Origin: Demequina sp. NBRC 110053
Lineage (GTDB): Bacteria; Actinomycetota; Actinomycetes; Actinomycetales; Demequinaceae
Assembly (NCBI RefSeq): GCF_002090095.1
Contig: NZ_BBRJ01000002.1
Coordinates: 482,952-546,951, forward strand
Direction: 5' to 3'
Length of the DNA: 64,000 nt
Shown piece by piece: positions 33,283 through 42,064 of this stretch; position 1 is the first letter of the stretch, and every line of letters begins with the position of its first letter. The notes beneath the pieces are model-generated. The model made no database searches. It was given only the letters and a program-made list of their open reading frames with translations, and had not been told where the DNA came from. Both the position numbers and the translations under genes were made by a program.

Positions 33283-34269
33283 CTAACTGTCGGAGACACG
33301 GATCAGATTGTGCTCGGCCGCGACGACGCCGGGCAGGGCGTCGGCGCCTTCTGCCGGCACGTGGATGACGATGAAGTCGCGGTACGTGTGCGTCACGGTG
33401 TCGTCCAGCTCGCCGTCGAGCAGAGGCTCGTCCTCCTCGGCGATCGACACGGTCGCGTCCTCGACGGTGAAGGACGAGCCGATCGACAGGGGTGCGAACA
33501 CCAGCGCGCCGCCGTCCGCGGTGGCCATCGCGTAGGACGCCTCGAGATCGGGCTCCACCGTCTCGACGTACTCCCCGTCGGCCTCGCTCGCGGCGTCGAC
33601 GTACGTCTGGCGCGCCGCGAACAGGCGCTCGCGGTAGGTGTCGGGCGCGAACTCCTCATCCCGCTCCGAGCCCTCGCCTGCGATGAGGAGCTCCACATAC
33701 TGCTCGATCGTCTCCTGCGCCGTGGGGGTGATCGACGAGTCGTCGAGAGCGAGCTGCCCCGCCCCCGTCGACGGACCCGGCATCGCCGGGAGCGTCGCGC
33801 CCGGGATCATGTGGGCCCACTCGCGAAGCTGGTAGTCGTCATCGATCGACTCCTGCACCCACAGCATCACGATCGGGGTGTCCTCGTCCGACGGCTGCAC
33901 GGACACCGTCGCCATGGTGCGCGGCCAGGTCTCGGCGGCGGACACGTAGACCGCCTGCATCTCAGCGGGCAGCATCGTGGGCGCTGGGCCGTCGTCCGCC
34001 TCGGCGAGCGTGTACTCCGCACGGCGGATCGTGATCACGTCGCCGCCGACGCGGTCGGTCATGAGCTCGGTGTCGCGGGCGTCGTCGGCCTCGCCGAGCT
34101 CGGCCATCGTCTCCTCGATGATGCGCGCGCTCTGCGCGTCCAGGAGGGCGCCCGAGGCCTCGAGCGGGGGTGCCGAGGTCACGGGCGCGGGCACGTCGGA
34201 GACGCATCCCGCCAGGGCGATGGCGGCGATCGCGGTCGTCCCGGCGGCGCGCACGGTGCGGCTGATCAT
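33283..34269 (-). CDS. Putative lipoprotein of unknown function
   Basis: 328 residues from the ATG at 34269, which overlaps the upstream stop by four bases (ATGA). Signal peptide with lipobox LAGC, lipidated Cys22. The mature part is rich in Asp/Glu/Ala, with segments such as IIRRAEYTLAEAD, RTMATVSVQPSDEDTPIVMLWVQESI and TVTHTYRDFIVIHVPAEG suggesting a mixed alpha/beta, possibly NTF2-like or duplicated, fold. I do not recognise the family. Coupling to the membrane protein before it and the YbbN-like protein after it suggests an envelope-linked trio. Confidence 0.75.
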   Translation of the reverse strand: MISRTVRAAGTTAIAAIALAGCVSDVPAPVTSAPPLEASGALLDAQSARIIEETMAELGEADDARDTELMTDRVGGDVITIRRAEYTLAEADDGPAPTMLPAEMQAVYVSAAETWPRTMATVSVQPSDEDTPIVMLWVQESIDDDYQLREWAHMIPGATLPAMPGPSTGAGQLALDDSSITPTAQETIEQYVELLIAGEGSERDEEFAPDTYRERLFAARQTYVDAASEADGEYVETVEPDLEASYAMATADGGALVFAPLSIGSSFTVEDATVSIAEEDEPLLDGELDDTVTHTYRDFIVIHVPAEGADALPGVVAAEHNLIRVSDS

Positions 34270-35252
34270 GAGCGTCCCTCCTCGCCGTCGGTGGTGTCCG
34301 CGTCGGTGGTGTCCGCGTCGGTCGCATCCTCGCTCGGCGCGGAGGGTGCGGACGCGGCAGAGGCGCCGGACGCGGCGGCCGCGGAGGCCGCCCGTCTGGG
34401 GGAGGACTCGACCGACGGTGCGGGCCGCTCGTCCTCGTCTACCAGGCTCGCATCGGGCAGGTGCTCGCCGGCGGCCCGGCGGGCGCGACGGCTGCCAGGG
34501 CTGGGATCGTCGTCCTCTCCCACACGTTGGCGGTCGGCGATCCACTTCTCACCCTTGGCCTGCGCCGGCCTCAGGTCGACGAACCGCAGGATCAGCGCGA
34601 TCACGCCGACGACGGTGAGGAACGCGCCCCACCAGATCAGGGGTGTGATCCAGCCATCCTGCACGTCTCGCGTCAGCGACAGGTCGACGTCGGTCAGCGG
34701 GGTGCTGTCTCGGCTGACGACCACCAGCACCTCTCCGGCCGGAACGTCGGAGGCCACGATGGACAGGCGGCCGGTGCCGCGCCAGTCCTGCCGCCAGTGA
34801 TCCTGCGAACCCTCGGCGAGCAGGTCGACCTCCTCAGCGGGCGCAGCCGAGGCTGACGGCGAGGGGCTGGGCGATGGCTCGGGGTCGCTCGGCGAGGGGG
34901 TCGGCGACGCCGACCCCGACGGGGACGGCGACGGCTCTGGCTCCGCGACGTCGGTCGCGAGGGTGTCCCAGTCGGGCACGCCGGTCACATACGTCGCGTC
35001 GTGCTGCGACAGCCACGCCTGGGCGTCGGAGGGTCGCGCCGTCAGCGCGACGATCTCTCCTTCGCCGGAGAAGCCGATGCGGTTGTCGGCAGCGAAGGCG
35101 ATCATCTCGGGCTCGTAGGCCACCACGGCGGTCGAGACCGCCGCCGTCGGCGTCACGTCGCGCGGCGGCCGCTGGGCGTCGGCGATGAGGCCGGCGGCGA
35201 GCAGCAGCACGCCGATCACGCCTGCGACCAGCGCAGTCGTCCGTAGGCTCAC
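34266..35252 (-). CDS. Membrane protein of unknown function with proline/serine-rich linker
   Basis: 328 residues from GTG at 35252 (VSLRTTALVAG), supported by GGAGGA just upstream. First helix at ~3-22, an extracytoplasmic domain (~35-115), a Pro/Ser/Glu linker of repeated PSPS units (~105-140), a second small domain (TGRLSIVASDVPAGEVLVVVSRD), a second helix (ITPLIWWGAFLTVVGVIALILRF), and a disordered cytoplasmic tail rich in Ala/Ser/Thr-Asp repeats (TDADTTDADTTD). No enzyme motif. It is first in the operon with the lipoprotein and the thioredoxin/TPR protein. Function unknown. Confidence 0.75.
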   Translation of the reverse strand: MSLRTTALVAGVIGVLLLAAGLIADAQRPPRDVTPTAAVSTAVVAYEPEMIAFAADNRIGFSGEGEIVALTARPSDAQAWLSQHDATYVTGVPDWDTLATDVAEPEPSPSPSGSASPTPSPSDPEPSPSPSPSASAAPAEEVDLLAEGSQDHWRQDWRGTGRLSIVASDVPAGEVLVVVSRDSTPLTDVDLSLTRDVQDGWITPLIWWGAFLTVVGVIALILRFVDLRPAQAKGEKWIADRQRVGEDDDPSPGSRRARRAAGEHLPDASLVDEDERPAPSVESSPRRAASAAAASGASAASAPSAPSEDATDADTTDADTTDGEEGRS

Positions 35253-35316
35253 AGTTCCTCCAGGTTTTCCACCGTCCACTCTAGGAGATCACGCTCCGAG
35301 GGCGCACCAGGCGGCT

Positions 35317-35345
35317 TTGTCTGACTCTCGCGCGCGCATTACCCT
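35317..35345 (+). promoter_or_regulatory. Sigma-70-type promoter of the giant coiled-coil gene
   Basis: TTGTCT, 17 bp, TACCCT; predicted start near 35352, about 40 nt before the ATG. Confidence 0.55.
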
Positions 35346-35393
35346 GGTGGACGGATCAAGCAGCGTCGCCAGACGCCGCCGAAGGAGACCAGC

Positions 35394-37955
35394 ATGCCGG
35401 AAGACACCCTCCCGTTTCCAGTAGCGATGCGCGGCTACGATCGCGAAGCGGTCGCTGCCCACGTGGCGCAGCTCGAGGACGCGCTGCGCACCTCGAAGTC
35501 CGCGGCGCAGCGCGCTGAGGAGGACGCCGCGCAGGCACGAGCCAAGCTGGACGAGGCGAACAAGACGCTCCGCGAGTCCGAGCAGCCCACCTACAAGGGG
35601 CTCGGAGCTCGGGTCGAGCAGCTGCTGCGCTCGGCGGAGGAGCAGTCGTCCGACGTGGTGCAGCGCGCCAACACGCATGCGCAGGACACGGTGGCTCGGG
35701 CCAACGTCGCAGCCCAGCAGCTGCGGGCGCGCGCGGACAACGAGGTGGCGGAGATCCTCGCCCAGAGTCGGCGCGAGGCCGAGGAGATCCGAACCGCGGC
35801 GGAGTCCGACGCCGCGAACGCGCGGGAGTCCGCGCAGCGCCAGGCGAGCGAGATCGTCGACCGCGCACGTCGCGACGCGCAGCGTGAGGCAGGCGCCATC
35901 GAGGCCTCGGCGTCGGAGCTGCGCGCGAACGCCGAGCGTGAGGCCCACACGACTCGTGCGATCGCCGAGCGCGAGACGACGGAGGCACGCGTCGCCGCGC
36001 AGCGCGAGGCGATGGAGCTGGTCGAGCAGGCACGAGGCGAGGCCGAGCAGCTGCTCGCCGAGGCGCGCGAACAGCACGAGGCCCTCCTCGCTGAGGCCGA
36101 CAGCACCCTGGCGACAGCCAGGGACGAGGCGAAGGGCATCCTCGCGGAGGCCGCGGAGGCACGCGCGGCGGCAGATGCCGAGGCGTCGGATGTGCGCTCG
36201 ACCGCCGAGGCGGATGCGGCAAGCATGCGCAACGAGGCCCAGACCTTCCTCACGCAGGCGAACCGCGAGGCCGAGAGCCTGCGTGCGGAGGCGACCACCG
36301 ATGCCCGCGACATCCGCGCGGCCGCCGAGCGCGAGGCGCAGGCGCTGCGCGCCGAGACCGACGAGTACGACGAGCTCACCCGCGGCGACGCCGAGCAGTA
36401 TGCGGCCGCGACCACCCGCGAGGCCGACGACTACGCCGCAGCGCAGCGGGCGGCCGCGGACGAGTACCGCACCGAGACCGAGGACGCCGGACGCACCGCC
36501 GCCGCGGCCCTCGTCGCGGATGCCGAGGCCGCGGCGGCCGCCCTGCGCTCCGGTGCGGACGAGTACGACCAGGCGACCCGCGCCTCGGCCGATGCCGACA
36601 CGACGGCGCTGCGGGAGCAGACGGACGAGTACGACCAGATCACGCGCGCGGCCGCGGACGAGTACGACAGGGCGACTCGCGCTGCGGCGGACGCATACGA
36701 CAAGGCCACGCGGACGGGCGCGGACGAGCACCTCGACCGCATCCGCATGGAGGCCAACGAGCTGAACCGCACGGTGCGCGCCGAGGCGGATGACATCGCG
36801 GCCTCCGTCCGCGCCGACGCTGACGCCTACGCGGAGTCGACCCGCGGCGCCGCCGACGCCCACCTCGCGCAGATCCAGGCCCAGGCGGCCGATCACCTCG
36901 AGGCCGCTCGGCGCGAGGCCGACGAGTACGACCGCGCCACGCGCGCCGCTGCGGACGAGCACGGCGCGACCGTCCACGCGGAGGCCGAGGCGTTCGACGC
37001 GCGGACCCGCAAGGCCGCGGACGAGTACGCTGGCGCGACCCGCACGGCGGGCGAGAGCTATGCGCGCGGCGTGCGCAAGGATGCCGACGCATATGACGCC
37101 AACACCAGACGCACCGCCGACGAGCACGCCGAGACCACCCGGCGCGAGGCCGATGACCACGCGGCGCGGGTGCGGCGCGAGGCCGAGGACTTCGATGCTC
37201 ACCAGCGCAACGAGACGGCCGCCTACGTCGAGTCCACCCGGCGGGAGGCCGACACCTATGCCGCGCAGACACGTGAGGCCGCCGACCGCGATGCCGCACG
37301 CGCCGCACAGGCGGCACAGGACGCGGCCGAGCAGCGACTCGCCGAGGCGAACCAGGAGGCCAAGAGCCTGCTCGCAGCCGCCCGCAAGGAGGCGGAGGCC
37401 GAGCGCGCCGCCGCTCACGCGGACGCCGAGTCCGCAGCGGAGGAGGCGCGACGCACGCGCGAGGACCTGCAGGTCGAGGTCGCTCAGAGGCGCGAGGCTG
37501 CTGAGCAGGAGCTGAGCCAGCGTCACGAGGAGGCCCAGGCGGAGACCGCCCAGATGGTGGCCGACGCCAGGAGGCGAGCGGACGAGGCGGAGGAGCGGCT
37601 GTCCGTCGCGCTCGAACGGGCGGAGGCGGTGCGCCGCGAGGCCGAGACCCACTCGCAGACGCTGCTGTCCAACGCCCGCAACAACGCGGACGAGATCGTG
37701 TCGGATGCACGCGAGCACGCCGAATCGATCATCTCGGAGGCCGTCTCCGATGCCGAGCGCGAGCGCACGAACGCCGCGCGCGAGGTCGAGGACCTGCACC
37801 AGCAGCGCGAGTCCATCACGGGCTACCTCGATGACCTGCGCGGCCTGCTGGGCAACGATCCCGTGGCGGGTCTGCAGCGGGCGGCCGGCGCGGCGCCGGC
37901 GTCCCCTGCCTCAGCGACGTCGGCCCCCGCCGCAGAGCCGGCCAAGAAGAGCTGA
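35394..37955 (+). CDS. Giant DivIVA/Scy-like coiled-coil protein with 67 hendecad repeats
   Basis: 853 residues. The N terminus (FPVAMRGYDREAVAAHVAQLEDAL, 8-31) resembles the DivIVA pole-targeting motif; a short coil and a linker with ESEQPTYKGL follow. Residues 69-805 divide, with no insertion or deletion, into 67 consecutive 11-residue units: the hendecad periodicity of right-handed or straight coiled coils. Units 24-51 mostly carry Tyr, His or Phe at position 4 (type unit ADEYDRATRAA). The C-terminal 48 residues hold a short helix (ITGYLDDLRGLL) and a disordered Ala/Pro tail. No cysteine is seen. Known relatives (DivIVA, Streptomyces Scy/FilP) organise polar growth; a cytoskeletal scaffold role is inferred. 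Confidence 0.88.
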   Translation: MPEDTLPFPVAMRGYDREAVAAHVAQLEDALRTSKSAAQRAEEDAAQARAKLDEANKTLRESEQPTYKGLGARVEQLLRSAEEQSSDVVQRANTHAQDTVARANVAAQQLRARADNEVAEILAQSRREAEEIRTAAESDAANARESAQRQASEIVDRARRDAQREAGAIEASASELRANAEREAHTTRAIAERETTEARVAAQREAMELVEQARGEAEQLLAEAREQHEALLAEADSTLATARDEAKGILAEAAEARAAADAEASDVRSTAEADAASMRNEAQTFLTQANREAESLRAEATTDARDIRAAAEREAQALRAETDEYDELTRGDAEQYAAATTREADDYAAAQRAAADEYRTETEDAGRTAAAALVADAEAAAAALRSGADEYDQATRASADADTTALREQTDEYDQITRAAADEYDRATRAAADAYDKATRTGADEHLDRIRMEANELNRTVRAEADDIAASVRADADAYAESTRGAADAHLAQIQAQAADHLEAARREADEYDRATRAAADEHGATVHAEAEAFDARTRKAADEYAGATRTAGESYARGVRKDADAYDANTRRTADEHAETTRREADDHAARVRREAEDFDAHQRNETAAYVESTRREADTYAAQTREAADRDAARAAQAAQDAAEQRLAEANQEAKSLLAAARKEAEAERAAAHADAESAAEEARRTREDLQVEVAQRREAAEQELSQRHEEAQAETAQMVADARRRADEAEERLSVALERAEAVRREAETHSQTLLSNARNNADEIVSDAREHAESIISEAVSDAERERTNAAREVEDLHQQRESITGYLDDLRGLLGNDPVAGLQRAAGAAPASPASATSAPAAEPAKKS

Positions 37956-37999
37956 CGCCGAGCCACTGCCGTCCACCTGCTGACACGGACGAGAACGCC

Positions 38000-38434
38000 A
38001 TGACCACCGAGGACGCGGGCGGCGGGATGCTCGAGCCTTCCCCCCACGTGCGGCGCGCTGAGGCGCTCGAGCGCAAGCGGCGGGCGGAGAGCAGGCAGGC
38101 CGCCCAGATGGTGCGTCAGTTCGCGGACGCTGCCTCTGCCGCGGGGATCACGCCCGTCCGGTTCACTGCGCAGCCCTACGGCGGCGGCTCCCGGCTGCGC
38201 ACGAACGTCGAGGGCTGGTACCTCAAGCGTGACCGCACCGTGGGCGTGGGCACGGACGGCCAGTTCTATGTGCTGTCCGTCGCGCCGAGCCTCATGGCGC
38301 GCTTCACCGGCGCGCAGCTCGACCCGGCGGACCCGCCGCTCGAGCTGGGCAAGGGCGGCCGCGACGGCGAGTCGATGCCGATGGAGGAGGCGCTCCGCAA
38401 GCGGCTCGAGGGCGGCAACGCCTGGGCCACCTGA
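38000..38434 (+). CDS. Conserved-looking protein of unknown function
   Basis: 144 residues, soluble, no signal peptide. A basic N-terminal helix (RRAEALERKRRAESRQAAQMVRQFADAA) precedes a compact beta-rich part (ITPVRFTAQPYGGGSRLRTNVEGWYLKRDRTVGVGTDGQFYVLSV) and an acidic end (MEEALRKRLEGG). I do not recognise the family. It lies 44 bp after the coiled-coil gene on the same strand, so it may be co-transcribed with it and could be an accessory; no direct evidence. Confidence 0.7.
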   Translation: MTTEDAGGGMLEPSPHVRRAEALERKRRAESRQAAQMVRQFADAASAAGITPVRFTAQPYGGGSRLRTNVEGWYLKRDRTVGVGTDGQFYVLSVAPSLMARFTGAQLDPADPPLELGKGGRDGESMPMEEALRKRLEGGNAWAT

Positions 38435-38446
38435 CCCCTTCTCCAC

Positions 38447-38582
38447 GCTCGGTCACCTCTGCGGCCCTGCGGCCGCTCAGCGCCCAAGGCCGGTCACGGG
38501 ATGCACACGCGGCGCGGCGGGGCGCCGTGCACGAAGTGAGTACGTTCGGCCGGATCGGGCGCGTACGGCCGAAGAGGTGACC
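38447..38582. repeat. Long inverted repeat between convergent genes
   Basis: GGTCACCTCTGCGGCC (38451-38466) and GGCCGAAGAGGTGACC (38567-38582) are inverted copies matching in 15 of 16 bases, with further nested inverted repeats in the 100 bp between (for example TTCGGCC/GGCCGAA). It fills the gap between convergent genes and may be a bidirectional terminator. GCTCGGTCACCTCTGCGGCC (38447-38466) recurs with two changes at 6198-6217, in the gap before mnmA. Confidence 0.6.
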
Positions 38583-38611
38583 AACCCACAGGTGAGCGTG
38601 GGGGCGTTCCG

Positions 38612-39451
38612 TCAGGAGAGCAGGGGCAGCAACGCGCGCGCGACCTCGACGGGCGCCTCGACCGCAGCCAGATGTCCGACGCCTGGAACCACCACCGGCT
38701 CGACGCCGGCGGCCGCGGCCATCGCGGCGCCGTCCTCGCGACGCACCACGGAGTCCAGCTCGCCGAGAACCACAACGACGGGAGCGTCGACGCCGCGCAG
38801 AACCTCGGTGCGATCGGGCCGCGCTGCCATCGCCCGCTGACCCCAGGCGATGCCGTCGCCGCCCTGACGCGCGACGTTCGCTGCGGCCCACTCGACGAGC
38901 TCCTCGCGCGCCGCCCGCTGCGTGCCGATGAGCCCTTCAGCGGATGCGCGAGGGTCGGGCATGCCGTCCTCGTGCTCGACGCTGGTGGCGAGCGACAGCC
39001 GCTTGTCCCGCGCCCCGTCGTCGTCGGCCGTCGCCTTCGTGCAGACGAGCCCCAAGCCTGCCACGGCATCGGGCCAGCGCTCGGCGACTGCGAGCGCGAC
39101 GTAGCCGCCCATGGAGCAGCCGATCCACACCGCCGCGTGAGCTCCGGTCGCCTCGCGCATCGCCAGCACGGCAGCGTCCGCGACGAGCTCGAGCCCAGGC
39201 TCCTCGTCCGTGAGCGGCATCTCGCCGATGCCGGGCATGTCAAAGGTGATGACATCGCCCTCGACCTGGTCGCCCCAGGCGGCGATCAGGGGCTCCCACT
39301 GTGCCCGGTCGACGGGGAACGCGTTCAGCAGCACCACCGGAGCGGCAACGGGCTCCGGCACCGCCGGGACGGCCCCGTCAGCGGTCTCCTCTGTGGTCTC
39401 CTCTGTGGTCTCGCCGGTGGAGAGGTCTGGTGACTCGTCGGTCTGGCTCAC
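38612..39451 (-). CDS. Alpha/beta hydrolase
   Basis: 279 residues from GTG at 39451 (VSQTDESPD), chosen because GAGGGAG lies just upstream; a start 13 codons earlier has no such site. After a Thr/Glu-rich disordered N terminus (TTEETTEETA) comes an alpha/beta-hydrolase core: VVLLNAFPVDRAQWEPLI (oxyanion region), nucleophile elbow GCSMGG, acidic residue near VVLGELDSVVRRE, and catalytic His in VPGVGHLAAVEAP. Substrate unknown; the fold suits a 3-oxoadipate lactonase-like or general esterase. It follows another alpha/beta hydrolase on the same strand, the two not being close copies. Confidence 0.85.
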   Translation of the reverse strand: MSQTDESPDLSTGETTEETTEETADGAVPAVPEPVAAPVVLLNAFPVDRAQWEPLIAAWGDQVEGDVITFDMPGIGEMPLTDEEPGLELVADAAVLAMREATGAHAAVWIGCSMGGYVALAVAERWPDAVAGLGLVCTKATADDDGARDKRLSLATSVEHEDGMPDPRASAEGLIGTQRAAREELVEWAAANVARQGGDGIAWGQRAMAARPDRTEVLRGVDAPVVVVLGELDSVVRREDGAAMAAAAGVEPVVVPGVGHLAAVEAPVEVARALLPLLS

Positions 39452-39492
39452 GGTTTCTCCCTCGAGGGGTGAGTCGGGGCTGCCGGTCACTC

Positions 39493-40242
39493 CTATTGCA
39501 CCACGTCCTCGTCGACGGCGTCAGCAGGCACCTCGGTGGGCAGGGGCGCGCGATCAGGGGCGACGCGCTCGACGATGGCGTCAAGCACGATCCGCACGTA
39601 CTGCTCCCCCACCCACAGGTGCTTGGCTCCCTCGACGGGCACCAGGTCGAGCTGCGCGAGGGGAGCGAAGCGCTCGCGTGCCTCGTCCGGCTTCAGGAAG
39701 TCGTCGTGCTCGGGCACCAGCGCGGTCACGGGCCTGCCCGATCGGGCCCACTCCTCGAGGTCCTCTGGCCTCGCGCGGTGCAGCGGAGGAGACAGCAGGA
39801 TCGCGCCCTCGACGTCGAGCTCCGCACCGTGCATGAGAGCGAGCTCGGTGCCGAAGCTCCAGCCCACGAGCCACCGGTGCGGCAGCCCACGGGCGACGGC
39901 GAAGTCCACGGCGGCCCGCACATCGGCTCGCTCCCCCACGCCCTCCTCGAATGCGCCGTCCGATGTCCCTCGCGGCGACGAGGTGCCGCGCGTGTTGAAC
40001 CGGATCACGGCGACGTTCGCCAGGTGCGGCAGGCGCCATGCAGCCTTGCGCAGCACGTGCGAGTCCATGAAGCCGCCGTGCGTGGGCAGCGGGTGCAGGG
40101 TGATGAGCGTCGCGGTCACCTCTCCCGCGGCGGGCAGCGCGAGCTCGCCCACGAGCTCCAGTCCGTCCTCGGTGGTCAGCACGATGTCCTCGCGGATGGC
40201 GGGCAGCACCGTCATCGAGCGGATCTCGGTCGTCTCAGCCAC
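39493..40242 (-). CDS. Alpha/beta hydrolase of the KTI12/dienelactone-like type
   Basis: 249 residues from GTG at 40242, with GGGAGG five bases upstream. Seen: ATLITLHPLPTHGGFMDSHVL, VIRFNTRGTSSPRGTSDG, the nucleophile elbow GWSFGTELAL, an Asp in ALVPEHDDFLKP, and a late His in VEGAKHLWVGEQYV. The pattern HPLPTHGG...RFNTRG...GWSFG is that of bacterial CocE/YsgA-like alpha/beta hydrolases annotated only as hydrolases. It overlaps the small zinc-site gene by 8 bp, so the two are probably coupled. Confidence 0.85.
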   Translation of the reverse strand: MAETTEIRSMTVLPAIREDIVLTTEDGLELVGELALPAAGEVTATLITLHPLPTHGGFMDSHVLRKAAWRLPHLANVAVIRFNTRGTSSPRGTSDGAFEEGVGERADVRAAVDFAVARGLPHRWLVGWSFGTELALMHGAELDVEGAILLSPPLHRARPEDLEEWARSGRPVTALVPEHDDFLKPDEARERFAPLAQLDLVPVEGAKHLWVGEQYVRIVLDAIVERVAPDRAPLPTEVPADAVDEDVVQ

Positions 40243-40546
40243 GTGTCCTCCCGAAGGTGTTCCAGCAGTGCGTGTGCCAGTGGCGCCGCTGCGCCGCGGC
40301 GGCGTCGGCGCCGAACAGCCCGTCCGTCGGCCACGCGACCAGATGCTGGACGTCGCCTGGAATCTCCTGGCGGCAACCAGGACAGGTGTAGGTCTTGTCC
40401 GACGGCCGTGGCGTGACCACGACGTACTCCTCGCCGCGCGGACCGATCTCACGCCTGCTGCCGGTCGCGTTCGCGAGACGGTCGACGTCGAGCTCCTCGT
40501 GCGGCTGCCGGTAGGGCCGCTTGGAGGAACGGCGCTTGGACGGCAT
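40235..40546 (-). CDS. Small protein with probable zinc site
   Basis: 103 residues: a basic N terminus (PSKRRSSKRPYRQP), then CPGC at residues 54-57 and a C-terminal HWHTHCW, a spacing that could make a treble-clef or C2-H/C zinc ribbon. It contains YVVVTPRPSDKTYTCPGCRQEIPGDVQHLVAWP. Streptomyces homologues are often named ATP/GTP-binding protein without clear basis. TAGACT (40553-40558) ends 6 nt before the ATG, suggesting a leaderless mRNA that also covers the overlapping hydrolase. Nucleic-acid binding is a guess. Confidence 0.75.
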   Translation of the reverse strand: MPSKRRSSKRPYRQPHEELDVDRLANATGSRREIGPRGEEYVVVTPRPSDKTYTCPGCRQEIPGDVQHLVAWPTDGLFGADAAAAQRRHWHTHCWNTFGRTRG

Positions 40547-40597
40547 GGCACCAGTCTACGGTCGGCCGATGCGCTCGCTGGCGTGCCGGCTCGACCT

Positions 40598-42064
40598 TCA
40601 GAAGGTGCGTGGCGGCGTGTCGGCCAGCCGCTCGGCCTCCTCTGCGGGGACCAGCTCGCGGCGGCGGAGCACCTCACGGTAGTAGTACGCCGAGTCCTTC
40701 CAGCGGCGCTCGAGGGTGTCGTAGTCGACCCGCACGATCCCGAACCTCTTGGCGTAGCCCTGGGCCCATTCGAAGTTGTCCATGAGGGACCACGCCATGT
40801 AGCCGCGCACGTCCGCGCCCTCGGCGATCGCCTTGAGGACCGCGTCGAGGTGACCGTGCAGGTAGTCCACGCGATCGGCATCGCGGACGCGCCCGTCCTC
40901 GTCGACCACGTCATCCCACGCCGAGCCGTTCTCCGTGACGTACAGCGGCTTGCCGGTCTCGCGATGAGTCTTGAGGAGGTGCGCGTGGAAGGCGGACGGG
41001 TCCACGTTCCAGCCCATCGCCGTCCTCTTGCCGGTGGGGGGCATGAACTCGATCTCCTCGTCGCCGGCCCACGGTGAGTTCGCGCCGGCCTTGTGGCCGT
41101 CGGCGAGCGTGGCGAGCTCGGACTGCGCCGCGGCCTTGTTCGGGTTGTGGCGCACCACGTGCGAGGCGTAGTAGTTAATGCCGAACCAGTCGACGGCGCC
41201 CTTCATCTCGGCGAGGTCGCCGTCGTGCACGAACGACCAGTCCGTCAGGTGCGCGGTGTTGGGCGCCAGCACCTCGGGGTAGCTGCCCTCGATGAACGGC
41301 TGGTGCCACATGGTGTTGGCCAGAGCGTCGATGTGCGCGGCGGCGGCGATGTCCTTCGGGTTGGACGGGTCCCACGGGCGCGGCGTGTGGCAGTTGTTGA
41401 CCAGCCCCACCTGGATGTCGGCGTTCACGGCCTTCATGGCGCGGTAGGCGCGGGCGTGGGCGAGGTTGAGGTGATGCGCGGCCGTCAGGGCCTCGACATC
41501 GTCCGCGTGGCCGGGCGCGTGCGCGCCGGCGCCGTAGCCGACGAACGAGCTGACCCATGGCTCGTTGAAGGTGGTCCACATCTCGACGTCGACGCCGAAC
41601 TCCTCGACCATGCGCACCGCATAAGGCACGAACGCGTCGACGGTCTCACGGCTCAGCCAGCCGCCGCGGTCCTCGAGCTCCTGCGGCAGGTCCCAGTGGT
41701 ACAGCGTGATGAGCGGCTTGATGCCCTTCTCGACCAGGCGGTCCACGATCCCGCGGTAGAACGCGATGCCCTCAGGATTGAACTCGCCAGTGCCGCCCGG
41801 CTGCACGCGCGGCCACGCGATCGAGAAGCGATACGCCTCGAGGCCGAGCTCGACCATCATGTCGATGTCCTCGGCCCACCGGTGGAAGTGGTCGCACGCG
41901 ACATCGCCGTTGTCCCCGCCCACCACCTTTCCCGGCGTGGCGCTGAACGTGTCCCAGATCGAGGGGCCACGCCCGCCCTCGCGGGCGCCTCCCTCGATCT
42001 GGTACGAGGCGGTCGCGGCTCCCAGCAGGAAGCCGTCGGGGAAGCGTGAGGGCGTCGTCGTCAT
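40598..42064 (-). CDS. Beta-glucosidase, GH1
   Basis: 488 residues from ATG at 42064 (MTTTPSRFPDGFLLGAATASYQIEGG); a start 10 codons earlier also exists. Acid/base Glu168 in TTFNEPW and nucleophile Glu378 in YVTENGSAW, QIEGG and HWDLPQEL motifs place it in GH1. No signal peptide, so it would cleave imported beta-glucosides such as cellobiose, complementing the Ceb-like importer 36 kb away (functional link inferred). TACCCT (42072-42077) ends 7 nt before the ATG, suggesting leaderless transcription. I see no CebR-like box immediately upstream. Confidence 0.93.
   Translation of the reverse strand: MTTTPSRFPDGFLLGAATASYQIEGGAREGGRGPSIWDTFSATPGKVVGGDNGDVACDHFHRWAEDIDMMVELGLEAYRFSIAWPRVQPGGTGEFNPEGIAFYRGIVDRLVEKGIKPLITLYHWDLPQELEDRGGWLSRETVDAFVPYAVRMVEEFGVDVEMWTTFNEPWVSSFVGYGAGAHAPGHADDVEALTAAHHLNLAHARAYRAMKAVNADIQVGLVNNCHTPRPWDPSNPKDIAAAAHIDALANTMWHQPFIEGSYPEVLAPNTAHLTDWSFVHDGDLAEMKGAVDWFGINYYASHVVRHNPNKAAAQSELATLADGHKAGANSPWAGDEEIEFMPPTGKRTAMGWNVDPSAFHAHLLKTHRETGKPLYVTENGSAWDDVVDEDGRVRDADRVDYLHGHLDAVLKAIAEGADVRGYMAWSLMDNFEWAQGYAKRFGIVRVDYDTLERRWKDSAYYYREVLRRRELVPAEEAERLADTPPRTF

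Noticed and set aside
36661..37320. Tandem DNA repeat or CRISPR-like array suggested by regular spacing of GCGGACGAGTACGAC-type words
   Set aside because: The 33-bp period is three times the 11-residue protein repeat, the words are degenerate and in frame, and there are no spacers; it is coding.
35289..37799. 836-codon minus-strand open frame rich in Leu, Arg and Gly, antisense to the coiled-coil gene
   Set aside because: It is the mirror of the GC-rich 11-residue repeat; codon bias and repeat logic belong to the plus strand, and no promoter or ribosome site supports it.
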